From a virus, in IMG/VR virus record IMGVR_UViG_3300024982_000004, positions 1 to 44,814 of that record: a DNA stretch of 44,814 bases; one strand, given 5' to 3'. Below the pieces are notes generated by a model. That model did no database searches, had not been told where the DNA came from, and saw only the letters and a list, made by a program, of their open reading frames with translations. Each line of letters starts with the position of its first letter. The first letter of the stretch is position 1. The translations under genes were made by a program, and so were the position numbers. Positions 21,543 to 30,529 of the stretch are shown piece by piece.

Positions 21543-21585
21543 CGCTGTGAAGCGCCGAGCATCCTCATTTTAACGCTGTGAAGCG
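21543..21585 (+). repeat. Tandem GNRA hairpins in the coat mRNA leader
   Basis: CGCT-GTGA-AGCG occurs at 21543-21554 and again at 21574-21585, inside the repeated sequence AACGCTGTGAAGCGC. The second hairpin ends just before the AAGGA ribosome site of the coat gene. Likely an mRNA-stabilising or translation-tuning element for the most abundant protein. Confidence 0.6.
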
Positions 21586-21599
21586 CAAAGGAAATCAAT

Positions 21600-22808
21600 A
21601 TGTCTAATAGTTTAGTCACCTGCTCAGTGGTTGCGAAAGAATCACTGGCAATTTTAGAAAATATGTTGGGCTTTTCTGCCAATGTAAACCGCGACTGGGA
21701 AGATGAATTCACTGGCAATATGTCACGTGGTTACGCTCCTGGTTCTACCATCAACATCAAAAAACCACCACGCTACACATATCGTGCAGGCCGTGTTGCA
21801 GTGCCACAGTCAACCACTGAAAGCACAATCCCATTGACACTGTCTCAAGGCGGTACTGACCTGAACTTTACAAGTGCAGAGCGTACTTTGTCATTGACTA
21901 AACTTGAATCAAAACTTCAAGCAGCAATGGCAACCGTAGCCAACGAGATTGACCGTCAGGGCTTGGACTTGGCTCGTACATCAGTGTTTAACGCATTGAA
22001 CTCAACTTACGCATCACCAAATACACAAGCTTTGGCAATCGGTGCTGTAACTGATATCAACCGCAGACTGGATGAAATGGGCGCACCGCGCGACCGTCAA
22101 CGTTCATTGGCTTTGTCACCAGCATTGAATGCTAACTTCGTAACTGGCTTTGCAGGCCTGTTTAATGGTCAATCACAAATCAGTAAGCAATTTGGCTCGG
22201 GCGTGATGGTTGATTCATTAGGCCTTAGCTATGCAATGGACCAGAACGTGGCAACACACTCAAACGGTGCAGGTACAGCTTCAAACGTGAACGGTGCAAA
22301 CCAGACAGGGGCGACTATTACTGTAGCAGCGACAGGTGCTGGCACTATCACTAAGGGTACTGTTATTACATTGCCTGGCGTGTATGCTGTAAACCCACAA
22401 TCACGTCAGTCTACTGGCGTATTAGCTCAATTCGTGATTACTGCTGACGTGGCTCAAGGCGCAACATCATTGCCAATCAGCCCAGCAATCGTAACATCAG
22501 GCGCATTCCAGAACGTAACAGCATCACCTACTACTGGTCAGCCTTTCGTTATCTTCGGTGCTGCATCAACTAACTATAGCTGCTCAGTTGGCTACCACAA
22601 AGATGCATTCACTTTGGCATCAGTGCCATTGTGGGCCCCTCCAGGCGGTAAAGGCGTGATTGACGTTGCTCAAGAAAGCTACAAAGGCCTGAACTTGAAA
22701 GTAACCGAGTTCTACGATGGCATCAATGATAATTCAATTATGCGTATCGATATCTTGTTTGGCTTTGCTGCCACTTACCCAGAGCTAGCAGTTAAATACG
22801 CTTTGTAA
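21600..22808 (+). CDS. Major coat protein, P22 gp5-like
   Basis: 402 aa (P22 gp5: 430). N-terminal FSANVNRDWEDEFTGNMSRGYAPGSTINIKKPPRYT and the C-terminal KVTEFYDGINDNSIMRIDILFG are typical of the P22 coat family. A Thr/Ala-rich insertion at about 235-330 corresponds to the Ig-like I-domain. Forms the HK97-fold shell. Confidence 0.93.
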   Translation: MSNSLVTCSVVAKESLAILENMLGFSANVNRDWEDEFTGNMSRGYAPGSTINIKKPPRYTYRAGRVAVPQSTTESTIPLTLSQGGTDLNFTSAERTLSLTKLESKLQAAMATVANEIDRQGLDLARTSVFNALNSTYASPNTQALAIGAVTDINRRLDEMGAPRDRQRSLALSPALNANFVTGFAGLFNGQSQISKQFGSGVMVDSLGLSYAMDQNVATHSNGAGTASNVNGANQTGATITVAATGAGTITKGTVITLPGVYAVNPQSRQSTGVLAQFVITADVAQGATSLPISPAIVTSGAFQNVTASPTTGQPFVIFGAASTNYSCSVGYHKDAFTLASVPLWAPPGGKGVIDVAQESYKGLNLKVTEFYDGINDNSIMRIDILFGFAATYPELAVKYAL

Positions 22809-22814
22809 TCAATT

Positions 22815-22834
22815 AAGCCCTTCGGGGCTTTTTT
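22815..22834 (+). terminator. Terminator after coat gene
   Basis: AAGCCC-TTCG-GGGCTT then T run. Probably partial, lowering expression of downstream tail genes relative to coat. Confidence 0.85.
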
Positions 22835-22850
22835 ACTTTAAGGAATAAAT

Positions 22851-23249
22851 ATGACCATCGCTTTATCAAAAGGCTACGCTGGCTTAGCTGCTGGCTCAGT
22901 AGTCAAGCTTACTACTCAGGTAGAGGCTGCTTTAATTGCTCAAGGCTTTGCAACCACATCAAGTGCTGCACTGACCAATGGCGCTCAAACCAATAACCTT
23001 AACTCAGGCACTGTGGCAATCGCTGCTGGTGCATCTTCAGTGGTTGTTACCAACAGCCAAGTGGATGCTAACAGCAAGATTTTTGCAGTAGTGGCGCAAG
23101 CTGCGGCTGACGGTACTTTGCTACGTGTTGAACGTATCTTGCCTGCTGCTGGTTCATTCACTATCTACGGTACAGCCAACGCAACGGCTGACACTTATGT
23201 AGACTGGATTATCCTGAACCCATCAGGCTTGACTGCACAGAAGGCTTAG
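22851..23249 (+). CDS. Probable head decoration/fibre protein
   Basis: 132 aa, Ala/Thr/Gly-rich. N-terminal GYAGLAAGSVVKLTTQVEAALIAQGFAT resembles the capsid-docking ends of head fibres, and the rest is a beta domain. Position right after coat fits a decoration protein. Confidence 0.6.
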   Translation: MTIALSKGYAGLAAGSVVKLTTQVEAALIAQGFATTSSAALTNGAQTNNLNSGTVAIAAGASSVVVTNSQVDANSKIFAVVAQAAADGTLLRVERILPAAGSFTIYGTANATADTYVDWIILNPSGLTAQKA

Positions 23250-23259
23250 TAGTTTTTTA

Positions 23260-23283
23260 GCAGGGCTTCTTACGAGGCTCTGC
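23260..23283 (+). other. 10-bp hairpin before the gp4 gene
   Basis: GCAGGGCTTC-TTAC-GAGGCTCTGC, with two G-U pairs, no T run after it. An mRNA stability or processing element rather than a terminator. Confidence 0.4.
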
Positions 23284-23305
23284 AATAAAGATTACTGGAG
23301 GATAT

Positions 23306-24007
23306 ATGGCGACTGCTCAAACCATTGTATATGACGCGCTCAAAGAGATTGGCGTGCTTGGCGAGGATGAAACACCATCAGCATCAATGGCTGACGATGC
23401 CTTACGCGCATTGAACCGTTTGATGGAATTGTGGAGTAATGACCAAGCCTTCGCATATGTGGCAAATACAGTGTCACGCGCCATGACCACAGCACCAAGT
23501 TTCACCATTGGCCCTACAGGTGACGTTATCGCTGACAGGCCGATTGACATCGAGACTGCAACCGTTGACCTAAACGGCATCACTTATCCTGTAAAAGTCA
23601 TCAGCAACATTGAATATGACAGCATCACCTATAAGGGCGCATTCGGCTCTTATCCTACATACATCTATTACGCAGGCACAATGCCTAATGGCACAGTGTA
23701 CACATGGCCTTTAGCCTCTAACTGTACGCTGAATATGCGCGTATTGAACATCGTCAACAGCTTTGCAACCCTTGCCACCACCTTACTCATGCCGCCTGGC
23801 TATGAAGAAGCGTTAATCAAGAATCTTGCAGTCAACATTGCCCCTCAATATCCTGGCGTAGTGGTATCGCCTATCACTATCAATGCCGCTAGAAACTCAT
23901 TTAAAGCCCTGCAACGCACGAATAACGTTATCCCATTGCTCAGTGTTGATGGAATGCTTTTAAACCGTCATGGCGGCAATATTGCCGCATTTATCGGTGG
24001 TTACTAA
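23306..24007 (+). CDS. Head completion / tail accessory factor, P22 gp4-like
   Basis: 233 aa. TAQTIVYDALKEIGVLGEDETPSASMADDALRALNRLMELWSND is the diagnostic N-terminus of P22 gp4-type adaptors. Longer than P22 gp4 by about 65 residues. Binds under the portal and starts tail assembly. Overlaps gp10 by 1 bp. Confidence 0.92.
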   Translation: MATAQTIVYDALKEIGVLGEDETPSASMADDALRALNRLMELWSNDQAFAYVANTVSRAMTTAPSFTIGPTGDVIADRPIDIETATVDLNGITYPVKVISNIEYDSITYKGAFGSYPTYIYYAGTMPNGTVYTWPLASNCTLNMRVLNIVNSFATLATTLLMPPGYEEALIKNLAVNIAPQYPGVVVSPITINAARNSFKALQRTNNVIPLLSVDGMLLNRHGGNIAAFIGGY

Positions 24008-25413
24008 TGCGCTATCCGCTATTTGGCATTGGTCAAACCAGCAAATCGGTATCAGTCACAGCTGAATCACGCACTAATCTTTATCTTGAATTTGTAACAG
24101 ATGAAGATAAAAGCAAAGTGATTGCCTACGGTACGCCAGGACTTGACCTGTTCACCTCATTTGGAGACAGCCCTGTACGTGGCGGCATGGAATTGGGCGA
24201 CTATAACTATGTAGTGCATCGCGGTACATTGTGGGAAGTAAACAACGCTGCTGTAGCAGTCAATCGTGGCACGCTGGACACAACAGCAGGCCGTGTCTCG
24301 ATGACCAATAACGGCAACACAATACAAATCGTTGATGGCTCATTTGGCTACACCTACAACACGACCACTAACGTGTTTACCAAGATTACAGACGTTAATT
24401 TTGTGCCTGCACAGACGAACACATGGATTGATGGCTATTTCATCACTGACCAGCGCGGCTCTACGGATAAAACCAAGTGGGGCCGTTATTCATGGTCAAC
24501 CGATGGCCTGACTTACAGCGCATTGAACTTTGCATCAGCAGAAGCTAACCCTGACAAGATAGTGCGCGTATATAACGACAACCGTGAACTGGTTTTATTC
24601 GGTGACGTGACCACTGAGTTTCACTCTAACTCAGGCGCATTAGACCTGCCATTTGTACGTCAGGCGGTGATTGAATGGGGCTTGGCTGCGGTCAATAGTG
24701 TGGCAAAGATGAACGGCTCTATCATCTATTTAGGCCGTAACCGCATGGGTAAAACACAGGTGCTGGTATTGAATGGATACACACCGCAGGAAGTATCAAA
24801 CCAAGAGATAAGCAACACGTTTGACAGCTACGGCGATATATCAAACGCATCAGGCTATTCGTACATGCTGGGTGGTCATCCAATGTACGTGCTTAACTTC
24901 CCGACTGTGGGCAAGTCATGGCTATACGATGGCTCTACCAATCTATGGTCAAAACTAAGCAGCGGATTGACACAATCCCAGTATCTAGGCAACTTTGCCA
25001 ACACGTTTACGGTAGTGAGCAAAGTCCTAGTGTATGACTATTCTAACGGCAATATATACACGATTAACGCTAACACTTATACCGACAATGGCGCACCTAT
25101 CGTACGTGAAATGTCATCACGCCATATATTTGATGAAAAATATCACTCAATAGGCCGCATCTGGCTGGATATGGAAACTGGCGTAGGGCTGGTGAACGGT
25201 CAAGGCTCTAATCCTCAAGTCATGCTGAAAATATCAAAGAACGGTGGCAGGACTGCGCCAGTTGAAAGATGGGCGGCACTTGGCAAGATAGGCTCTTATA
25301 TTGCGCGTGTGATATGGAATAGACTTGGTGCAGCGCGTGATTTTGTGGTGACTGCACGTATCACTGACCCAGTAAAAGTAGTGATTATTGGTGCATGGGT
25401 AGATATGCTATGA
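24007..25413 (+). CDS. Packaged DNA stabilisation protein, P22 gp10-like
   Basis: 468 aa (P22 gp10: 472). Beta-propeller-like: FGIGQTSKSVSVTAESRTNLYLEF at the start, NDNRELVLFGDVTTEFHSNSG and WGLAAVNSVAKMNGSIIYLG in the middle. Forms the tail hub hexamer that plugs the portal after packaging. Confidence 0.92.
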   Translation: MRYPLFGIGQTSKSVSVTAESRTNLYLEFVTDEDKSKVIAYGTPGLDLFTSFGDSPVRGGMELGDYNYVVHRGTLWEVNNAAVAVNRGTLDTTAGRVSMTNNGNTIQIVDGSFGYTYNTTTNVFTKITDVNFVPAQTNTWIDGYFITDQRGSTDKTKWGRYSWSTDGLTYSALNFASAEANPDKIVRVYNDNRELVLFGDVTTEFHSNSGALDLPFVRQAVIEWGLAAVNSVAKMNGSIIYLGRNRMGKTQVLVLNGYTPQEVSNQEISNTFDSYGDISNASGYSYMLGGHPMYVLNFPTVGKSWLYDGSTNLWSKLSSGLTQSQYLGNFANTFTVVSKVLVYDYSNGNIYTINANTYTDNGAPIVREMSSRHIFDEKYHSIGRIWLDMETGVGLVNGQGSNPQVMLKISKNGGRTAPVERWAALGKIGSYIARVIWNRLGAARDFVVTARITDPVKVVIIGAWVDML

Positions 25414-25661
25414 ACGTCACGCAGCCTACACAGAACCAGCCTGTACAGAACGGTGATTCAGTAGACCGTAACTGGTACACGTTCTTTATCAATGTACGTA
25501 ATTACATCAACTGGAACTCCCAAAGTGGGACTACTGCCAACAGGCCGACACAATTCCTGATGGTAGGCCAGCAATACTATGACACAACGCTCGGCTATCC
25601 AGTGTTCGTGCATAGCGTCAGCCCTGTAATATGGCATAACGCAGCAGGGGCTGCTGTATGA
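25410..25661 (+). CDS. Small tail-associated protein
   Basis: 83 aa from ATG 25410 (ATGA overlap with the gp10 stop). VDRNWYTFFINVRNYINWNSQSGTTANRPTQFLMVGQQYYDTTLGYPVFV is a motif found at the ends of fibre/needle proteins. Occupies the gp26 (tail needle) slot but is far too short to be a needle. Confidence 0.6.
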   Translation: MNVTQPTQNQPVQNGDSVDRNWYTFFINVRNYINWNSQSGTTANRPTQFLMVGQQYYDTTLGYPVFVHSVSPVIWHNAAGAAV

Positions 25662-26023
25662 GCTTTATTGATGCCCTGGCGCACGATTTACAGTTAAGCA
25701 ATACACATGCATCAGTAGATGATTTTAAAGCGTTTCTGGCGCTTTGTAAGATATGGCAGTATGAATGGGGTGCAATCATGGCGCTTGAAAATGATATGCA
25801 TATCCATGTGTTCAGCCATTACCGCAGAAAAGTATTTTTAAGAAAGCCGCTCAGAGAAGTGGCTTTTTTTATGTTCAATCAGTTTGAAACAATCACTACA
25901 TCTATTATGAAAACAAAGCCAGATGCGCTTTTGTTTGATTTGCGTATGGGGTGGAAACTAGACCATGAAGATGAAACTGGATGGCATTTGACGATGAAAA
26001 AAGAGGATTTTAAATATGTTTAA
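25658..26023 (+). CDS. P22 gp14-like head assembly protein (possible)
   Basis: 121 aa. HIHVFSHYRRKVFLRKPLREVAFFMFNQFETITTSI has the look of a GNAT-like fold, as in DUF2824/P22 gp14, and the gene order agrees (between gp10/26 and gp7). Sequence match by eye is weak. Confidence 0.5.
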   Translation: MSFIDALAHDLQLSNTHASVDDFKAFLALCKIWQYEWGAIMALENDMHIHVFSHYRRKVFLRKPLREVAFFMFNQFETITTSIMKTKPDALLFDLRMGWKLDHEDETGWHLTMKKEDFKYV

Positions 26024-27059
26024 TAATAGATTTAATCGTTTAATGCCTCACCCTGGCTATAACGATGTAGGCTCAGTGGTAAGTGCTGGCGCATCCATCA
26101 TTGGCGGTGCGATGGGTTCAAGTGCTGCCAGTGATGCCGCAGACGCACAGGCGCAAGCGGCAGCAGATGCGGCGGCAGAACAAAGGCGTGAGTATGACCT
26201 TAACCGTCAGGACTTGCAGCCATACCGTGAAGCTGGCGCATCAGGTGTTAATAAACTTGCCTATCTGCTTGGATTGGATGTTCCTGCAAATGGCTCAAGC
26301 GGCACGCCACTATCTGAAGCTGAGTGGAATAAACAGAATAATCCATATGGTTCATATAGTGGTAACTGGAACGGTACGCCATATAACATTTTCTCTAATC
26401 CTGATGTAGGCAGGTCTCCTATACAGCATGACCTGTTTGGATTTAAAACAAATACAGGAACTGGCAATGGGGCATGGGCAAATAGAAATGGGAGCTATCA
26501 AGACTATCTGAATAAATACAATGCTGACAATCCTGCAAAACAAAAAGACAGCACCTTCGGCTCATTGCTCAAAAAGTTTGACCAGAATGATTTAAACAAT
26601 GACGTGGTATATCAGAACGGACTTAAATTTGGCTTAGATCAGGGCACAGGCTCTATTGATGCGAGGGCAAGGGCCAGTGGCTCAAGTGATAGCGGTGCAG
26701 TCCTGAAAGAGCTGACGCGCTACGCCAATGACTATGGCTCAACCAAAGCCAATGACGCTTACAACCGCTATACCGCAGACAACAACGGCATCTACAACAA
26801 ACTGGCTGGCGTTGCTGGTGTTGGACAGACTGCAACCAACACAGGCGTACAGGCTGGGCAACAATCCGCTAACAACATATCCAACATTCTGCAAAGTGCA
26901 GGGAATGCGCGTAGTGCTGGCATTATCGGTGCTAATAACGCATGGTCAAATGCAATGGCAGGCGTGGCGAACCAGAACTGGGGCTATACGCCGAATGCTT
27001 ATGGCAGCGGCCCAGTGGGTACGAATGGCGCAGGCGGCACTGGCATAATCTGGAACTAA
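26016..27059 (+). CDS. Ejection (pilot) protein 1, gp7-position
   Basis: 347 aa. Starts with a glycine-rich hydrophobic stretch (VSAGASIIGGAMGSSAASDAADAQAQAAADAAAEQRREYDLNRQDLQPYREAGASGVNKLAYLLG), typical of podovirus internal proteins. Ala/Asn/Gly-rich C-terminus. Expected to leave the head with DNA and help cross the envelope. Confidence 0.75.
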   Translation: MFNNRFNRLMPHPGYNDVGSVVSAGASIIGGAMGSSAASDAADAQAQAAADAAAEQRREYDLNRQDLQPYREAGASGVNKLAYLLGLDVPANGSSGTPLSEAEWNKQNNPYGSYSGNWNGTPYNIFSNPDVGRSPIQHDLFGFKTNTGTGNGAWANRNGSYQDYLNKYNADNPAKQKDSTFGSLLKKFDQNDLNNDVVYQNGLKFGLDQGTGSIDARARASGSSDSGAVLKELTRYANDYGSTKANDAYNRYTADNNGIYNKLAGVAGVGQTATNTGVQAGQQSANNISNILQSAGNARSAGIIGANNAWSNAMAGVANQNWGYTPNAYGSGPVGTNGAGGTGIIWN

Positions 27060-27068
27060 GGAAAATAT

Positions 27069-28373
27069 ATGGCACTTGATGCGAATATCATACTGGGCGT
27101 ACAGCCTCCCAAAATCATGAGCGGTGATGAGCGTGCTGCAAATGCCTCAAAATTACAGTCCTTGCTGCTTGGCAATCAAGAGGCGCAGATGAAGATGCAG
27201 GATTATCAGCGTCAACGTGCGGAAGAAGATGCACTCAAAGACTATTACAGACAGAACCCGAATGCCACAGGTGAACAGTTGCGTGGTCAAGGATATGTAA
27301 AGCAGGGATTTGATGCGGATAAATTCAAAGGAGAACAAGCTAAGAACCAAAGCGAGATACAAGCCAAAGCCATTGAGACAGCGCACAAAAAAGCTGATTT
27401 GTTCGGTCAGGCTGCTGGCTATGTGAAAAATAATCCTACACCTGAAAACGCACACGGTGCGATTGACCAGTTAGCCAGTATCGGGGCATTAAGCCCAGAG
27501 GAAGCAGCGCAGGCGCATAAATCAGTACCGCAAGACCCAGCAGGCATTTCAGCATGGGCAGCACAGCACTATCAATCAGCACTGGCAGCCAAAGACCAGT
27601 TACCTAAGATTGATACGCAGAATCTTGGCGGCTCTCATGTGACGCAATCCGTTGACCCTGTAACAGGTCAGGTGAAAGTGCTTAACACAATGGCAAACTC
27701 ACAAAGCCCTGACAGTATCGCATCTAATTTCAGGCAGGCGGCTGAAGGTGCAGCAAATCGTGCGGTACAGATGCGCGGTCAGAACTTGGCTGATGCAAGG
27801 GCTAAAGAGACTAACCAGCTAGGCAAGGCACCTAATGGCTATCAATGGAGTGCAGACGGTTCAAGCCTGATTCCTATCCCTGGCGGCCCTGCTGACAAAG
27901 CAAAGAACATGAACGAATCACAGTCTAACGCTAACATTTTCTATGGCAGGGCCAATGAATCAAACAAAATACTGAATGACCTGCAAGGTAAATACTCAGT
28001 AGGTAAACTTGGTGCCAAACGTGGGGCAGAAGGTATATGGGGGATTGGTGCAGCATTAGGGGCCGCAGGTAACACTATGCTTGGCCCTAACGAGCAGCAA
28101 GTGGAACAGGCACAACGAGATTTTGTAAATGCTGTATTGCGTAAAGAATCAGGCGCATCTATCAGCCCGTCAGAATTTGAAAATGCTTATAAGCAGTATT
28201 TCCCTACAATTGGAGATTCAGAGCGCGTGATTAAACAAAAAGCAGATAATAGGCAGAAAGAATTGGAAGGTTTATTAACTGCGACAGGCAAAGATTCTAC
28301 AAAGCAAAATTTTATGCCTAAAAATGAATCTATGCCGACTAATACAGGATGGTCAATTAAGAGGGTTCCATAA
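27069..28373 (+). CDS. Ejection protein 2, gp20-position
   Basis: 434 aa, Gln/Ala-rich and helical. VQPPKIMSGDERAANASKLQSLLLGNQEAQMKMQDYQRQRAEEDAL at the N-terminus; AVLRKESGASISPSEFENAYKQYFPTIGDS near the end is a motif common in phage DNA-injection proteins. Overlaps the next gene by 1 bp. Confidence 0.78.
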   Translation: MALDANIILGVQPPKIMSGDERAANASKLQSLLLGNQEAQMKMQDYQRQRAEEDALKDYYRQNPNATGEQLRGQGYVKQGFDADKFKGEQAKNQSEIQAKAIETAHKKADLFGQAAGYVKNNPTPENAHGAIDQLASIGALSPEEAAQAHKSVPQDPAGISAWAAQHYQSALAAKDQLPKIDTQNLGGSHVTQSVDPVTGQVKVLNTMANSQSPDSIASNFRQAAEGAANRAVQMRGQNLADARAKETNQLGKAPNGYQWSADGSSLIPIPGGPADKAKNMNESQSNANIFYGRANESNKILNDLQGKYSVGKLGAKRGAEGIWGIGAALGAAGNTMLGPNEQQVEQAQRDFVNAVLRKESGASISPSEFENAYKQYFPTIGDSERVIKQKADNRQKELEGLLTATGKDSTKQNFMPKNESMPTNTGWSIKRVP

Positions 28374-30418
28374 TGGCAAAATTCAGAATCACAGCACCTG
28401 ATGGAACTAACTATGAAATTACAGCCCCTGATGATGCGACAGAAGAACAGCTAATCTCATACGCTCAAACACAATCAAAAGCGCAACCGACAGCACAGCC
28501 TGCAAAATTAAAGCAAGTATCATCCCCTAACTGGATAGAAGATAAATTGGCTAAACTGCCAAATATCATATCACCTGAAACAGAAAGCAAAGTAAAGAGC
28601 TTTGTTGCTGGCATGGCAGACCCTAGTGTAGGGGCATTACAATTAGGGGCAAACCTTTTAGGGCAGGGTGATAAAGTAAACAAGGCTATTGCTAACAAAG
28701 AATCTGAAATCAATACAGACCGTAATGCAGTTGGCAGGGATGGCGTGGATTGGCTTAGATTGGCTGGTAATGTTGGAAGCCCTGCAAATCTTATCATGGC
28801 TTCACGCTTTGGGCAGGCTGCAACTACAGGTGCAAGGGCTTTGCAAGGCGCTCAAGTTGGCGCGATTGGTGGATTGACTGCCCCTGTTGCTAGCGGTGAT
28901 AACTTCTTTGGCACTAAAGCCATGCAGACAGGAGGCGGGGCTGTAGCTGGTGCTGTAATGGCCCCTGTAGCTGGCAAACTTGCCGATGTTGTAGGCAATG
29001 CGGTAAACAAAGTTAGATTGTCTAATACCGCCAATGTAAGTCAGGCTGATGTTGATAAGGCTATCACTAATGCGCTGACAGAAGTTAAGCAAAACATCAA
29101 TGATATTGACCCAACTATCCTGCAAAACATACGCCAGCAAGTAGCGGATAGCCTGCGCGGTGGAAAAAATCTTGATGTTGCGTCTGCATTCCGTAAAGCT
29201 GATTTTGATGCACTTGGTATGCAAGGCACAGAAGGGCAGATAACACGAGACCCTATCAAGTTTGCGCGTGAAATGAATCTGCGTGGCGTGAATGGCGTTG
29301 GTGAACCTATTCAGATGCGCTATGACCAGCAAGCACAAATCCTGCAAAACAAGGTAGGCGCATTGAAAGATGGCGCATTGGAAGCATACCCTGCTGGCGC
29401 TCAACTATCAGGCACATTAAAGAACACTGATGAAGCATTGAGAAAGAACGTCACTAATCTTTATACGCAAGCACGTAATTCTGCTGGCAAGGATTTAGAC
29501 GTGCCACTGCAAAATCTGGCACAGGACTATGCCGCTGTATTGGATAACTTTGCTGACAAGGTTCCTGCTGGCGTTCGTAACCAGTTTAGACAGTTAGGGC
29601 TTGAAGATGGCAAACAATTAAAACAGTTCACCATTGAAGGTGCTGACAAGATTCTTAAAGTCATCAGCGATAACAGGGGCACAGACCGTGCCACTAATCT
29701 AGCATTGGATAAGTTGTCTCAATCAGTTAAGAACGCAGTATTAAGCGTTGATTCATCTGGTGGCCCTTATGCCCCAGCAGTTAAAGCTGCGGCAGAACGT
29801 TTCAGAATGCAAGATGCTATCCCAGCACTAAAGGCGGCATCTAATGGTGATATAGCGCCTGATGACTTTGTGCAGAAGTTCATTGTCAACGGCAAGACGG
29901 AAGAAGTCAATAAACTGGCATCATTGCTCAAGACTACTGATAAGAGTGCGTATGACCAAGCAAGAGCGCAAATAGGCGCATCATTGTATAAGGCTGCATT
30001 TGGTAACAATGCGGCAGGTGATAAAGCAATTGCTGCAGAAAGATTTGGCAATGAACTTAACAAGTTTGGTACAGATAAGCTTGCAGCATTCTTTACTAAA
30101 GATGAAATTAGTCAGTTAAAGACAATTGAGCGTGTGGCGGCATATCGTGGCAGTACACCATCTAATGCGCCTGTAAATTACTCTGGCACATCAGCAGCAC
30201 TTGTGAATTTATTGAAAAAGATTCCTGGCGTTCCTGCTGTGGTTTCACTCGCTGACGCGGCTAAAACTACCATCAATAACGGCAGTGCTGTTAAGTCTGC
30301 GCTGGCGGCTAATGTTCCAACGACTGCTGCCACCGTTGACCCTAAAGTATCTAATCTTCTTTCCAAGCTTCTTGTTGGTGGCACTCTTGGGGTTACGTCT
30401 GGGGCTGTAAGACAATAG
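28373..30418 (+). CDS. Ejection protein 3, gp16-position
   Basis: 681 aa. MAKFRITAPDGTNYEITAPDDATEEQLISYAQ is the standard N-terminal peptide of podovirus transfer proteins. Several Gly/Ala-rich hydrophobic segments (about 155-205) may insert into membranes. The largest of the three ejection proteins. Confidence 0.82.
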   Translation: MAKFRITAPDGTNYEITAPDDATEEQLISYAQTQSKAQPTAQPAKLKQVSSPNWIEDKLAKLPNIISPETESKVKSFVAGMADPSVGALQLGANLLGQGDKVNKAIANKESEINTDRNAVGRDGVDWLRLAGNVGSPANLIMASRFGQAATTGARALQGAQVGAIGGLTAPVASGDNFFGTKAMQTGGGAVAGAVMAPVAGKLADVVGNAVNKVRLSNTANVSQADVDKAITNALTEVKQNINDIDPTILQNIRQQVADSLRGGKNLDVASAFRKADFDALGMQGTEGQITRDPIKFAREMNLRGVNGVGEPIQMRYDQQAQILQNKVGALKDGALEAYPAGAQLSGTLKNTDEALRKNVTNLYTQARNSAGKDLDVPLQNLAQDYAAVLDNFADKVPAGVRNQFRQLGLEDGKQLKQFTIEGADKILKVISDNRGTDRATNLALDKLSQSVKNAVLSVDSSGGPYAPAVKAAAERFRMQDAIPALKAASNGDIAPDDFVQKFIVNGKTEEVNKLASLLKTTDKSAYDQARAQIGASLYKAAFGNNAAGDKAIAAERFGNELNKFGTDKLAAFFTKDEISQLKTIERVAAYRGSTPSNAPVNYSGTSAALVNLLKKIPGVPAVVSLADAAKTTINNGSAVKSALAANVPTTAATVDPKVSNLLSKLLVGGTLGVTSGAVRQ

Positions 30419-30484
30419 AAAGCCGTATAAAGCTACACCAACGACAGATGCAATACCTTGTAATGCTATTTGTGTGAATTCCAT
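30413..30484 (-). other. Possible minus-strand hydrophobic peptide ORF
   Basis: ATG 30484 has AGGGG 5 nt upstream and opens MEFTQIALQGIASVVGVALYGFLLS, a membrane-like helix encoded by the whole intergenic gap; the frame then runs on antisense to the gp16-like gene until 30245. Opposite to late transcription. Could be a real small gene or chance. Confidence 0.3.
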
Positions 30485-30494
30485 AGCAACCCCT

Positions 30495-30517
30495 AGCCGC
30501 CTTAGTGCGGCTTTTTT
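30495..30517 (+). terminator. Terminator before the tail fibre gene
   Basis: AGCCGC / GCGGCT hairpin with a 6-nt loop and a T run, 13 bp before the fibre ATG. Confidence 0.8.
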
Positions 30518-30529
30518 ATTGGATAAAAT

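Noticed and set aside
22815-22834. Terminator as the end of the late operon
   Set aside because: The tail and lysis genes continue downstream with no new promoter found, so it is more likely a partial attenuator.
28802-29404. 200-codon minus-strand ORF opposite the gp16-like gene
   Set aside because: Antisense of a well-supported ejection gene, no family resemblance, and no promoter or ribosome site.
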